Below, piece by piece: positions 48,642 through 58,899 of a stretch of DNA of 64,000 bases. Both the position numbers and the translations under genes were made by a program. Within the stretch, counting starts at the first letter, position 1. Each line of letters begins with the position of its first letter. The stretch is from Stachybotrys elegans (lineage: Eukaryota > Ascomycota > Sordariomycetes > Hypocreales > Stachybotryaceae). Location of the stretch: positions 2,170,001 through 2,234,000 of the forward strand of contig JAGPNK010000001.1 of the NCBI GenBank assembly GCA_020746835.1, given 5' to 3'. The notes beneath the pieces were generated by a model. It saw only the letters and a list, made by a program, of their open reading frames with translations, did no database searches and had not been told where the DNA came from.

Positions 48642-49683
48642 GTTGACGGTAGATGAGATGGATGGATGGATGGATGGATGGATAGCTGGCAGCAAATGGT
48701 GAAAGCACTGAGAAGCAGATGGGTGTCAAGTAACGGGGTATCAAGTAACGTGGTATCCTGGCAGCACAAATGGAAAATGGACAAGGGAGATTGAAGCACA
48801 CGACCAGTCACGAAATTTGGCTCTTTCGGCGGACACCGACGGTGATAGGTTGCGTATCACGTTTGCGCCTACCTATCGTACATGGCTTATATATTGTGAT
48901 ATGGCGGGGGAGGCTTTGCTCGGAAAGAGGCACTGAGGGTCTGCTCATTATTATGGAGCCGCCCTCGCTTCTAACCCCAACCGAGAAGGAGACGGCGGGC
49001 AAATTGTGGAGCAGAGGTGCTAATCTTATCAGACCCCATCTTTGAATCTTGCCCGCCTGCTTGCAGGCCTCAGCTGTTTAATCATGGCATTGAATAATAT
49101 ATACCCATAGCATTTCCGAGTACATTTGAGTTATCATTCCAATCCCATCGATTTGCCGCCAGAATCTTATTAATTAGCCGGATATGACTTCAGCGCCAGG
49201 TCTTTCTTATACTCGACCCTTCTGACATCTTGCTGAGCCAACGTTTCTCTGTGCGCGTTCCCTTGAGCATCATTTTCCGCAGACCAGATATTCTCGTTGC
49301 ACGGAGAAAAGCCTTGTGGGGTTAGCGGCGTGCTCCGATGGCCACCTCCCGAACCCCACCATGGGAACTGATAAGATGCGGAGTGAGGCAAGAGGTAATG
49401 GAATCGCGTTGATTGGGGAGGAGGACATCTCTACCTATCTATTTATCTGTTTCAGTGGTGCTTGGGTGCAGCAGCTGGCGGGGTTGGCGGTTTGAACCAC
49501 TTCGTCGTCCCTCTGCCAATCAATTACACCCCGTCCGGCAGCAAACAGCTTTCTTCTAAGCTGCTTCGCACATTCCCATCATCGTCCACCCCGAGAGCTA
49601 TCACGTCCCAGCAACTTCAACTTCAACTTCAACTTCAGCTCAACTCAACTCCTCCAGCGCCACCCTCCCCCATCTTCCTAACC
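48642..49683. promoter_or_regulatory. Shared promoter region of T7H and isoorotate decarboxylase
   Basis: Divergent promoter. I count seven HGATAR motifs on either strand (48843, 48873, 49026, 49131, 49369, 49435, 49443), where about three would be expected by chance; AreA/NIT2-type nitrogen regulators bind such sites. A (GATG)6 repeat (48657-48680) lies just before the T7H start, and about four CAACTT units (49612-49637) lie in the leader of the decarboxylase. Regulation by nitrogen is inferred, not shown. Confidence 0.5.
48657..48680. repeat. (GATG)6 microsatellite in T7H leader
   Basis: Six perfect GATG units (CATC on the transcribed strand), 16 bp upstream of the T7H start codon. Confidence 0.9.
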
Positions 49684-50819
49684 ATGGCCTCCTCCAAGCC
49701 GCGCGTGGTCGACATCCACACGCACATGTACCCCCCGGCCTACATCAAGATGCTCGAGTCTCGCTCGACCATCCCCCTCGTCCGCACATTCCCCCAGACG
49801 CCCGACCCGCGCCTCATCCTCCTCGCCGCCGAGGTCAAGGCGCTCGAGGCCGCCGTCGCCGATCCCGCCGCCAAGCCCCCGGCCGCCCGCTCACCTCGCA
49901 CTACGCCTCGCTCGACCAGAAGATGCACTTCATGGACACGCACGGCATCGACATCTCCGTCGTCAGCCTCGCCAACCCCTGGCTCGACTTTGTCGATGCC
50001 GCCGAGTCGGGCGCCATGGCCACCTCTGTCAACCACGAGTTCTCCAGCATGTGCGCCCAGCACCACGGCCGCCTCTTCTTCTTTGCCGCCTTGCCTTTGA
50101 CGGCGCCGCTCGACACCATCAAGGCATCCATAGATCATGCCAAGGGCCTCAAGTACTGCCGCGGCGTCATCCTGGGCACCTCGGGCCTGGGCAAGGGCCT
50201 CGACGACCCCGACCTGCTGCCCATCTTCGAGGCCCTGGCCGCAGCTAACCTCACCATCTTCCTTCACCCTCACTACGGTCTGCCCAACGAGGTATGGGGC
50301 CCTCGCGCCAGCGCAGAGTACGGCCACGTCCTCCCCCTAGCCCTGGGCTTCCCCATGGAGACCACCATCGCCGTGACGCGCATGTACCTCGCGGGCGTCT
50401 TCGACAAGGTCAGAGACCTGCGCATGATCCTGGCCCACAGCGGCGGCACTCTCCCCTTCCTCGCCGGCAGGATAGAGAGCTGCATCGTCCACGACGGGCA
50501 GCTCGTGCGCGAGGGCAAGGTCGGCACCGGTCGCCGCACCGTGTGGGACGTCTTGAAGGAGCAGGTCTACCTCGACGCCGTCATCTACTCCGAGGTCGGG
50601 CTAAAGGCAGCCGTGCACGCCAGCGGCGCCGACCGTCTGCTCTTCGGCACTGACCACCCCTTCTTCCCGCCCCTGACGTCCGACGAGCAGGGCGAGTGGG
50701 GGAGCGTCAGCTGGAACGCTGCTGCAGTGTCAAAGGCCATGGGCGAAGGCTCGTCAGATGCCGATGCCATTATGGGTTCCAACGCCATCCGTATCCTGCG
50801 CCTGGAAGAGACGCAATAA
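49684..50819 (+). pseudogene. Isoorotate decarboxylase, frame broken by one base
   Basis: Amidohydrolase of the ACMSD group; isoorotate decarboxylase converts 5-carboxyuracil to uracil (EC 4.1.1.66), the step after thymine-7-hydroxylase. The frame from 49684 gives VVDIHTHMYPP, with metal ligands His12 and His14. It is open but meaningless after about Lys64. The homologous protein resumes in another frame with GRPLTSHYASLDQKMHFMDT and runs to 50819, including FLHPHYGLPNE (metal-binding His), LAHSGGTLPFLAGRIES and RLLFGTDHPFFPP (catalytic Asp). The break lies at a run of five C (49876-49880), one base short of frame. It is either a real mutation or a base lost in sequencing or assembly. An intron at 49855-49919 would restore phase but has a poor donor and removes conserved residues. 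Confidence 0.85.
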
Positions 50820-51001
50820 TATAGAATAGCTGTAGGCCAAAAAGAAAGAAGAAGAAAAAGATCACCAGAAGCAAGACAAAAAAAAAAGTTAAATGGTGCT
50901 TGCCCGGACGTATTACAAAAATCTAGACAAGCTGTGGACGAATCATCACACGGTCGTAGGAGGACATATGAGGCGATGTCGTGGTATTGTACATGGGGTA
51001 T

Positions 51002-51829
51002 CTAATGGGCTGACGTCTCTCGTTCATACTTCAACTCGGCTTCGTGAATCCTCCGCCTGACCTCCTGGACATTCCGCTCCGCCTGCTGGAGCTCCTCCGT
51101 CGCGACCTGCGCCTTTTGCAGATTCCTAACGGCCTGCACGGCGACAAGCTTGTCGCAGACCAGCTCCCAGTATTTCTTCTTCACGTCCCCCGCGTCCACG
51201 ACGTAGTTTCCGGGCACGATGACGACTCCGTTGGCCGGGCCTGAGGGTCGCCCACCCACCGCCGTGCCCTTGAGAGCTTCCTTGGCCTGCTTCCTCCTGG
51301 CCTTCTCCTCCTTCTTCTCCTTGAGGCGCCGCTTCGCCTCGGCAATGTCCTCCATCTCTTGGGCCGCCTCCTCGCGTCGCCTCGTCTCCTCCTCGCGCAT
51401 GCGGTTCAGCTCGGCGAGCCTCTCGCGCTCCTTCTGCATAGCTTCGCTGTCCCTCTGCTGCTTCTCCTGCTGCTGGCGCTTCACGGCGTTCTCGCGCGCC
51501 TCCAGGTCGTCGGCAAACTTCTTGCGCTCCTTGTCCATGGCCTCGCGCTCCTGCTTCCGCAGGAGCTTGGCCTTCATGGCCTGGTCATAGGCCGCGCGCG
51601 CGTTGGGATCGGCCAACACATCGCGGGCGTGCTCGAAGAGTTCCCATTTTGCGGCATCAAACTTAGCGCCAGCCTTGTCAGGATGGTACATCAGTGAGCG
51701 CTTCCTCCATGCTCGGTGGACGTCCTCCTTGGGCGTCAGGGCGTCCACGCCGAGCAGCTCGTAGAGGTCGATGTTTTGCTCTGCATATTCCGTCGCATAG
51801 CGCAGAATATCCTTGTTGTCGTCGCCCAT
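51002..51829 (-). CDS. cwf23: J-domain protein, probable splicing factor Cwf23/Cwc23
   Basis: Single exon, 275 residues. The J domain spans about residues 20-86, with LYELLGVDALTPKEDVHRAWRK split by my reading into helix I and II, and the HPD catalytic tripeptide at 49-51 (MYHPDK), needed to stimulate Hsp70 ATPase. A long charged coiled coil (about 90-190, rich in Lys, Arg, Glu and Gln) follows, then a compact C-terminal region (about 200-275). No signal peptide, zinc fingers or Gly/Phe segment, so it is not a type I or II Hsp40. Yeast Cwc23 acts in spliceosome disassembly; Pezizomycotina homologues with this layout are annotated as Cwf23, but the name is by analogy. Its 3' end converges with the decarboxylase, 182 bp apart. 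Confidence 0.75.
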   Translation of the reverse strand: MGDDNKDILRYATEYAEQNIDLYELLGVDALTPKEDVHRAWRKRSLMYHPDKAGAKFDAAKWELFEHARDVLADPNARAAYDQAMKAKLLRKQEREAMDKERKKFADDLEARENAVKRQQQEKQQRDSEAMQKERERLAELNRMREEETRRREEAAQEMEDIAEAKRRLKEKKEEKARRKQAKEALKGTAVGGRPSGPANGVVIVPGNYVVDAGDVKKKYWELVCDKLVAVQAVRNLQKAQVATEELQQAERNVQEVRRRIHEAELKYERETSAH

Positions 51830-52311
51830 GCTGGAAAATGAGACGCGACGGCGACTCTTGCTGTTGCTGCAAAACTTCTATGGACTGACTGGCTTTTGAT
51901 TTGGGCCTGTGGAAAACTGGATCCAAGAGCTGCCACGCCCTTGGAGGCCCCCTTGGAAATGATTTCCGTATGGCAGAGCTGTGTAGAGCAGATAATTGGA
52001 GACTCTGCTTGCTTTGTGTCAGCTCGACAGCTTAATTTGAGTTGGTCGACTTGGATAGAATGAAGAATGAATGGCAAGATGGTCGCGTTGTGCTCCAGGC
52101 AGCATGTTAGCTACAGTTGCAGTTGCCAACACGTGACCGGTAAATTGTTTGGGGGACAAAATTACAGGGGCTTGGGTGCTGGACATAATCGCCTGAAGGC
52201 GCTGGTGCTTTATTTGTAGGTAGTAGGTAGTAATTTAGTATACAATTTTGGTATCCTAGCTTTGCCGCATTACTTCTTCACTTGACAATGCTGGGCAGAA
52301 GCCTTCTCTGC
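51830..52311. other. Intergenic: cwf23-like promoter
   Basis: It contains a CACGTGACC E-box at about 52131 and TAGGTA-type words (about 52217-52230). No gene seen. Confidence 0.5.
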
Positions 52312-54070
52312 CTAGATTGACTTCTTTGAAGCATACGCAAATACGTTGGGCTCTCCTCCCGTCTTGGCCAGGCAGTACCGCTCATAAGGGCCCAAGGGCT
52401 CCTCTACCAAGATGCGCTCCAAAGGAGCGGAACTTTCACTGCCCGCATACTCCCAGATCCATCGCTCATTCTCGCCTTCGCCGCTGTCATCTTGCCTTTC
52501 GCAAGGATCCCAGGAAGGGCAACGTGGGACTGGGTCTTCGTACTTGGTGTCTGTCGTCTTGAGCTTCCACGAGGATAGAGCTGGGGCTGTCCAGACAGCC
52601 CGGTCATCGATGCCGAGTCCCTTGCAGGCTAGACGAACCCGAACAGAACTGTGAATGCGTTCATTCGTATCGACAAGGAAGTTGCCATCTTCGCGACCCG
52701 TCTTGGGGTTCGTCTGACGATACATGCCCGGCGTTCTGTCGACGAGTCCAGTGAATCGATAGAGCAGGTTCATTGTCTGATTAATGGTGGCCAACCCCCA
52801 TGGCCGAATGGGCTTGTTCTTGTCGTAGATGGCATCGACCGCCCACTTCTTCCCCCTCATCCTATCGAGGAGACTGTCATGCTGCCCATAGTAGCCGGCA
52901 GTACGGTTGAAGATACGGTCCAGAGAAGGTGTGTCGAACTCCACTCCTATAGAAGCCATCTGGTCCATCATCCCTAAAAAACGTCAGCGTGAGCCACACC
53001 AGGTGCGCAAATTGAAATCCTACAGGTGAGCGTTAGATTGGTAAGGCCTTGATCCTCTGACCCACCACCGCAGTTTCCGTGGCCGCCGGGAAACCACACC
53101 TGCCTCAAATCCGTGGTGTGCTTGTTTGCTGGTAATCTCTCCCACACAGCCGGGCTGTACGGGCCTCGGGTCTCGTCCAACGCGAGAGCGTGAAAGGCGT
53201 GCTCGATGCGATCAGAGAGGTTCGTGTCATGCCACTTGAATGTGCGGAGCAGGTCAGCTTTGGACGATCGTACGCAACAAAAGAGAGAGAGAGAGAGAGA
53301 AAGGGGTGACTTATTCGTCGTTGCTTGGTCGGATGCCGATTCGGTCCAGCCAGGAGACTCGGGGGACACCGAGGCTGCCGACAGTGTCCCATACGCAGAC
53401 GGCCTTGATCTTGATGAGCTCGCCGCTCTTTTGGGTGACACGGGTGTATCCAAGCTTCTCTAGCCTTGCGCGATACTCATCGGCGGCATTGGGGCCCTTT
53501 GGCTTGTCTGGGAATGGTACGTTGGGGAAGGGATCCTTGTAGTCATCGTCTTGCCAATGTTGCAGGTCCCGGAAGATGGCGTAGAAGTGCTCAAGGCCTT
53601 CTCGAGTCAGCAGGCCCAGGTCGCCAATCATTCCAGCAACAGTGCGGACGGTGAAGGCGCCGCGGGAAAAGCCAACGAGGAAGATTTCGTCGCCGTCGAC
53701 GTAGTTGGAGCATACAAATGAGTACGACTCGCGAACGCGCTAGAGACTATTAATAAATGAGCGTAGAGATGACCGTCTTTGAGCCTACCTCGGAGAGACC
53801 AAGACCAAAGGCGCCGCCGGTGATGGTGTCAAGCATGTTACTGCCCGTGCCAACGCCAGACTCGTACGAGATGATTTGCTGCTTTCCATCGCTGCAGGTG
53901 AGCTTGAAGAGTCGGGCGATGCGGGTGACGTTAGATGGGACTTGTAGCTCTCCCTTGGGATTGAGGATACTGGGCTCCGAGTAGCCGTTGTCGCCATTCT
54001 GCCATGTTCCATCGCAGCAGACAATCAGGCGCTTGCCGGGCCACACGGTCGGCTTTCCGTTGGCAGCCAT
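52312..54070 (-). CDS. DUF2235 alpha/beta-hydrolase-like protein (second splice junction uncertain)
   Basis: Predicted hydrolase of the DUF2235 family, related to the catalytic domain of bacterial Tle1 phospholipase effectors; substrate in fungi unknown. Exons on the minus strand: 54070-53789, 53739-53325(?), 53257(?)-53024 and 52973-52312. The N-terminal RLIVCCDGTWQNGD is the family hallmark; GFSRGAF gives the nucleophile Ser119; HALALDE and QVWFPGGHGNCGGG follow, and the fourth exon opens with WMMDQMASIG. Introns one and three are GT-AG. Between exons two and three a TAA follows NDE with no usable GT before it. A GC donor at 53324 with the acceptor before 53257 keeps frame (1,593 nt, 530 residues). 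Otherwise the gene carries a stop. The proposed intron has an AG/CT dinucleotide run. Confidence 0.8.
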
Positions 54071-55341
54071 TCTAAGGGAAGTGGTGGACCGAGTAGATAT
54101 ACGATCGAGGTAGAGGAAGCTTTAATGGTGAAATACCACAAGTATGGCTCTCACCGGGGGCGAGGGCCGAGCCAGCCATTATATAGATTCAGGAGCTGAC
54201 GCGATGGTCTCAGTCCCATCAGCGTGTGATCAGACCCCATGGAGACATTGGCGACCGTTAATGGTGGATGGAAGGCGCCCAGCGAAAAGGAGTGTCGCAC
54301 CGCGGAGCCACCAGCCTGACATGGTGGATTAGGGCGGCTCGGACCGGGATGAGGGTGGGTGAAGGGCGAGTAGCAGGAAGAGGCGTCTCATAAGCAGGGA
54401 GAAGCTGGGCAACCAAAGGCGATCTAAGCAGCGCCCAGGACCAAAATGATACCAGACTAGGCTGGTCCAAGACAGTCGTGTACGTAAGAGTCGACGCTTG
54501 AGCGGTAGAGTTTTTCAGCTCTGCGTTGCCGTCTTACTTGATCAGGCGGCATTCTTCGTCTCCCGAAGTTTGGTCGGCGACAAGATGGAGGCATCTGGGC
54601 TCGGGCACACCTAGCGCCAAAACAAGCTATGCATCTACGATAGCAGCCCCATAGTTTGCCCAGCCTGATGCGGCAGTTGTATGGACCTGCAGCCATGTCA
54701 ATATGGTGGAGATGAGAGGCTGTGGCCGCTAATATAATGAATGAGTGAGGTGAGCTGACGTGCTACGAGGATGAGTATGGTGGGGTCGCAAATGTCGGGA
54801 ACGAAATTGTCGACGTGGTGCAACTGTGGTCGCTTCGTCCGAGTAAGATGGAATGGATGCTGAGGAGAGGATGCAATATCTTGGTAGTATCTTTTGCGGG
54901 CTTTGTGGTCACCACCGGCTTGGCGACCATCAGCTACTAGCAGATCCTTGCATGCCACTTGCACCTTCCTCCGCCCACAGAACTCTCCTTCCACCTCTGA
55001 CCCGAACAACATCTGGCATCTGTAGTGAATGCTAGTGCAGTATCTACCTACCTAGGCACTAAGGTATCTATGCTTAGGAGGTAGTAGAGAACATGGCGAC
55101 ACTTCCTCTCATCTACATGCAAAGAGTATACTTAATGATAAAAGAAAACACTAACAATCCGGTGTCTGTCCATCTCATCTTGTGTCCCATGGTTGTACAG
55201 CCTAATTGCCAATTACAGGTACCATTACTCAGCCTCGACCGCACCTGCCTGCCAACCTGAGTAGGACTGACACCTATGCTTCAGGAATCTTCCTGCATTA
55301 CGTGATTCATCTCAGGATTTATGCGTCACGTTTATATACAA
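54071..55341. other. Intergenic: DUF2235 promoter, esterase 3' flank
   Basis: 1.27 kb, no credible ORF. TACCTACCTA/TAGGAGGTAG words occur at about 55046-55085, a word seen in several other intergenic parts of this window. Confidence 0.5.
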
Positions 55342-56463
55342 TCAAATCATTTGCCCCTGTATAAAGGCCATCATGGCAGAGGTGGCCTTTCGGGCGCTCT
55401 CGTCAAACCCAATCTGATTGCCAATGAGAAAAGTATCGTGTACAGCATCTTCCTCCAGGTGAAGCTCAATCTCTCGTCCGCCAGTCTGCCGCATCTGCTG
55501 CACCCAGCGCAGACAGTTGTCAAGAAACACCTCTGCCGTGCCTACATTCACAAATATCGGCGCGGGTGTAGGGAACGGATTGCCCAGAGGTGTCATATAT
55601 GGATTCGACATGGCGTCTTCCACCCCCGCTGCATACGTCCGCGCTCCCCAGACGACAAACGAGCGGTGCAGGAAGTCGGTGCTTCTCTGGGGTTTTGTAT
55701 CAAAGTCAAAGTCAAACGGGGCGACCAATGGCGAAAACAGGGCGCCGCATCTGGGGGGTGGGATGCCCAGCTCCTTTCCGAATTCGTAGATGTACCGCAT
55801 CAAAGCGATGACGAGGTTGCCTCCTGCACTGTCTCCAGCAATAACAAGACGGCTAGGTGGGATCTTGAGCTTTCGAAGGAGGTGCATATACGCGGCCAGA
55901 GTGTCTTGTAAAGCGGCGGGGAAAGGATTCTGCCCTGCATATCCGGAGAGACGGTACGAGAGACAAAACACGGCATCGGCTCCATCGTGCTCAAGCATAT
56001 TCTTTGCTGCGAAGCCACAGTAGTCCTCCCTGCCAGTGCCTTGCACAAAGGCTCCTCCATGAAGCAAGAGAATAACCGTCTTGGATGCAGCGTCCGGGCC
56101 AGGAGCACGGGGGAACCAAGCTCCGCCAACTGGTTCAGGTTCGACCTGCGAAGATAGAAGAGGCCCGCGGTAAAGCTCTGCCTCAAGCGGTGGGATAATC
56201 TCGAAGCGTTTCCCTTCCTTTCCCGGGTGTAGGGACAACTTTTCCGTCACGCCTATGCGAGATCTCGATTCCAAGACTCGATATGCCAGACGGGTCAAGA
56301 ACGACTGCTTGATGGTCCATCTGGGATGCGGCCGGAGAGCTGGCACCAGCGATACTGTAAGCCATAGGGGGACCCGAGCAAGCACTGTGATGAAGTAAAA
56401 GAGTTGGTACAAGAGCTTGAGAGGCTGGTAGGACCAGACGGGGGGACGCTCTGAACTGCCCAT
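55342..56463 (-). CDS. HSL-type alpha/beta-hydrolase (esterase/lipase), membrane-anchored
   Basis: Single exon, 373 residues. A hydrophobic stretch at about 15-42 (LYQLFYFITVLARVPLWLTV) suggests an N-terminal signal anchor. The oxyanion motif HGGAF (135-139) and nucleophile elbow GDSAGGN (Ser212) place it in the hormone-sensitive-lipase family (alpha/beta hydrolase 3). Asp315 (EVFLDN) and His342 (DAVHDTF) complete the triad. Substrate is unknown; similar fungal enzymes hydrolyse short esters, and some sit in secondary-metabolite clusters, which is not the case here. Confidence 0.9.
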   Translation of the reverse strand: MGSSERPPVWSYQPLKLLYQLFYFITVLARVPLWLTVSLVPALRPHPRWTIKQSFLTRLAYRVLESRSRIGVTEKLSLHPGKEGKRFEIIPPLEAELYRGPLLSSQVEPEPVGGAWFPRAPGPDAASKTVILLLHGGAFVQGTGREDYCGFAAKNMLEHDGADAVFCLSYRLSGYAGQNPFPAALQDTLAAYMHLLRKLKIPPSRLVIAGDSAGGNLVIALMRYIYEFGKELGIPPPRCGALFSPLVAPFDFDFDTKPQRSTDFLHRSFVVWGARTYAAGVEDAMSNPYMTPLGNPFPTPAPIFVNVGTAEVFLDNCLRWVQQMRQTGGREIELHLEEDAVHDTFLIGNQIGFDESARKATSAMMAFIQGQMI

Positions 56464-56746
56464 CTTGTGGCAAGATCACTGCTCAATGACACTTTGACAA
56501 AAGGAATATTGAAACTTCCTTAGAATCCTCAGCTGAAGTCCGCGTCTGTGTCACGCTGGCAGCCTGTTGATCAACATCTACCCCGCGAGAATACCAAGAC
56601 CCAAATGCCTAACCGAGAAGCCGAGGCAGGTAATCCCAGCCCCAACAGTCAACACCTCCATCAAAAAGAAGAAAGATATGTATGTTTATTCATTCCAACA
56701 TGGAAAGGAACAACAACAAAGGAAATGAATCAAAAAGAAACTCTCC

Positions 56747-56844
56747 TGATGAGAGTGGGATTCGAACCCACGAGGGTTGCCCCACCAGGAAATTGTGTTA
56801 AGATAACCTTAACCTGGCGCCATAACCAACTCGGCCATCTCACC
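56747..56844 (-). tRNA. trnL-AAG: tRNA-Leu(AAG), intron-containing
   Basis: Minus strand. The acceptor GGTGAGA pairs with TCTCATC, discriminator A (56747). The anticodon stem CCAGG/CCTGG encloses a loop with anticodon AAG at plus positions 56808-56810. A 16-nt intron (56791-56806) lies one base 3' of the anticodon, and its CTTAA can pair with TTAAG of the loop. A long variable arm marks a class II (Leu) tRNA. The T arm is GTGGG-TTCGAAT-CCCAC. Mature length is 82 nt. A TTTTT stop lies about 11 nt downstream (56732-56736). A34 is expected to be edited to inosine. Confidence 0.92.
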
Positions 56845-57390
56845 AATGGGATTGTTTCTGCAACTTGCACAAGCTATTCTTGAACCCTTCGCTCACATCA
56901 GCCAACACAATCTGCAGAAATCCCGGCGGCGATAGGACCAACTGTGACGCTGCGAGGGACTTTGGTCTTGGCTGTGCCGTAGTACCGTCTGGCAGACTGG
57001 CTGGCCACTGCGACCCCAACCCCGGCAAGCCATGCCTTGTTCCAAATACGGCATCAGGAGGGTAGCCCGCTGCGCAGGAGAGCCGTCAGCCTACCATCGA
57101 ATGGCGGCGACGGATGCAGCCTCGGGGCGGGAAACGAGGTGCGTGCAGAGTGGTGGTGAGAAAGGGGAAGGATGGGCTGTGATGGAGAATGGCGGAGAGG
57201 GAGAGGGAGCAACAAACGAATGTTACCCTGCGGCATGAAAATGGAGTCATGGACGCATCCAGAAGCCCCCTGACGGCCGACATTCGCCGCATATACAGAG
57301 TCTGCCGCCTAGTCCATAGCGGCTCTCATGTCTTCATCGTCCCGGTGTCTCTTTTGTTTTTGATGGCTGCAAGCGTTTCCGTGTGACAAG
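56845..57390. other. Intergenic: tRNA-Leu 5' flank and membrane-protein promoter
   Basis: No gene evident. It probably carries the promoter and leader of the rhodopsin-like gene at 57391. Confidence 0.45.
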
Positions 57391-58706
57391 ATGGCGATAG
57401 CGCAGCCGCTGGTGGACGAACCACCCATCGATAACCACGGCCGAAATACATGGGCCTTGTGCGTGTGCACCATTTTCGGCGTCGTCGCAGCTGCGCTCGT
57501 GGCACTGAGGTTCTGGTCACGGCCGCTGTCGAATAAAAGGTGGAAAGCCGACGACTGGCTGGTCCTGTCGGCCCTCATCCTGCAGACCGGCCTCCTATCC
57601 TGCTTCTATATCATGTGCCTGGATGGCGGGCTCGGCCGGGATATCCCACTGACGACGGTTGGGGATTCGGGTGAGGTTGCTACTTTGCTTGAGGTTCGGC
57701 AAGCTGGGATTTCGGAGCTGCGGGTAGTCGAGACTGACAGAAGCCCAGGCACTCCTCGCCAGTGAGGTCCTGTACGGCTTCAGCGCTTCGCTGGGCAAGC
57801 TGGCCGTGCTCGCATCCTACCTACGAATCTTCCCTACGAGGCTTATACGATGGGGCTACTACAGCGTCGGCTCCATGGCCATTGCATGGACGATAGCAAT
57901 CCAAATCGTCAACTTTGTGCAGTGTAGGCCTCTGAGAGCCTTCTGGCACACCGAGCTACAGCATCTCCCCGGCACAACTTGCATCGACCCCGTGCTATTC
58001 TTGTTTGGCAGTTCCGTAGCCAACTGCATCGTCGTCCTCGTCGTCCTGCTACTGCCGGTTCACGAGGTCATGAAGCTACAGAAAACAGAACGAACAAAGT
58101 TGGGTGTCGCTATATCACTCCTGTTTGGTGGGCTGTAAGTCGATGCCTTATGCCCTATCAATGTTCGTATATGGGCAGCTAACACACAACTGTAGAGCCT
58201 TTGCTGCCAGTCTTGTCCGAACCGTGATGCTGGGCATGCTGTATGGCAATGGAGACGAGCACTTGATCCGTACGTCGAGCGCCACGGGATGAGCCTTCTT
58301 CTGCTAACCAAAAGCAGGGCGGCTCCTTGTCCCAGGAGCAATGACCGTCGTTGAGGTCTATGCCGCCATCATTGGCATCTGCATCCCAGCCTCGCTACCC
58401 GTCTACCGCAGGCTGCGGTACGGCAGGGCGCCGAGCAATAGAAGCAGCGCCGGCAGCTACTTCACCGGCGGAAACGGCAGGCCTTCCAAGAAGACGGCCA
58501 ATGCGGCCCGCAGCGAGCCGGCAGAGCCGGGCTCCTTTGAAAGGCTCACCGAGGACGATCTCCTGGACCAGGATTTCCGCCCTTCCCGCAAGGTCACCAT
58601 TACGAGCTGGGGCTCCAACCAGAGCCGCAATATGGATGTACCGCTCCAGGGCATCGTCGTCAAGTCGGACATGACCTGGACGGAAAGCTCCGACGCCAAG
58701 GTGTAG
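57391..58706 (+). CDS. Rhodopsin-like seven-helix membrane protein (PTH11-related fungal family)
   Basis: Integral plasma-membrane protein of the large fungal rhodopsin-domain family, which includes Pth11-type receptors. Exons: 57391-57670, 57741-58134, 58196-58269 and 58318-58706, GT-AG, total 1,137 nt, 378 residues. Seven hydrophobic segments are visible, starting at ALCVCTIFGVVAAALVALRFW and ending AAIIGICIPASLPV. The family motif ADDWLVL follows helix 1, and KLAVLASYLRIFP is on helix 3. No CFEM domain precedes it. The cytoplasmic tail is basic and Ser/Gly-rich. Ligand unknown. The acceptors give conserved EVLYGFSASLGKLAV without gaps, which supports the splicing. Confidence 0.88.
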
Positions 58707-58899
58707 TTCGTATGGTATCATTATATACCACATACAGGTGGATAGATATATGGCGGTATGCGGATGTGGATGCAGACATAGGATTGTAGAAGAACAATTC
58801 ACCTCATGAGCAATGATTCGTGTAAAGAGGCCTCTTCGTCAGATGGAGCGGTACGTTATCGTTATACTATACAGCCTACTTATACAGCCGGTATCATGG

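Noticed and set aside
49855..49919. Phase-restoring 65-bp intron in the isoorotate decarboxylase
   Set aside because: The donor GTCGCC is poor and the removed segment encodes residues (GRPLTSHYASLDQ) that I recall as conserved in the family; a one-base indel is simpler.
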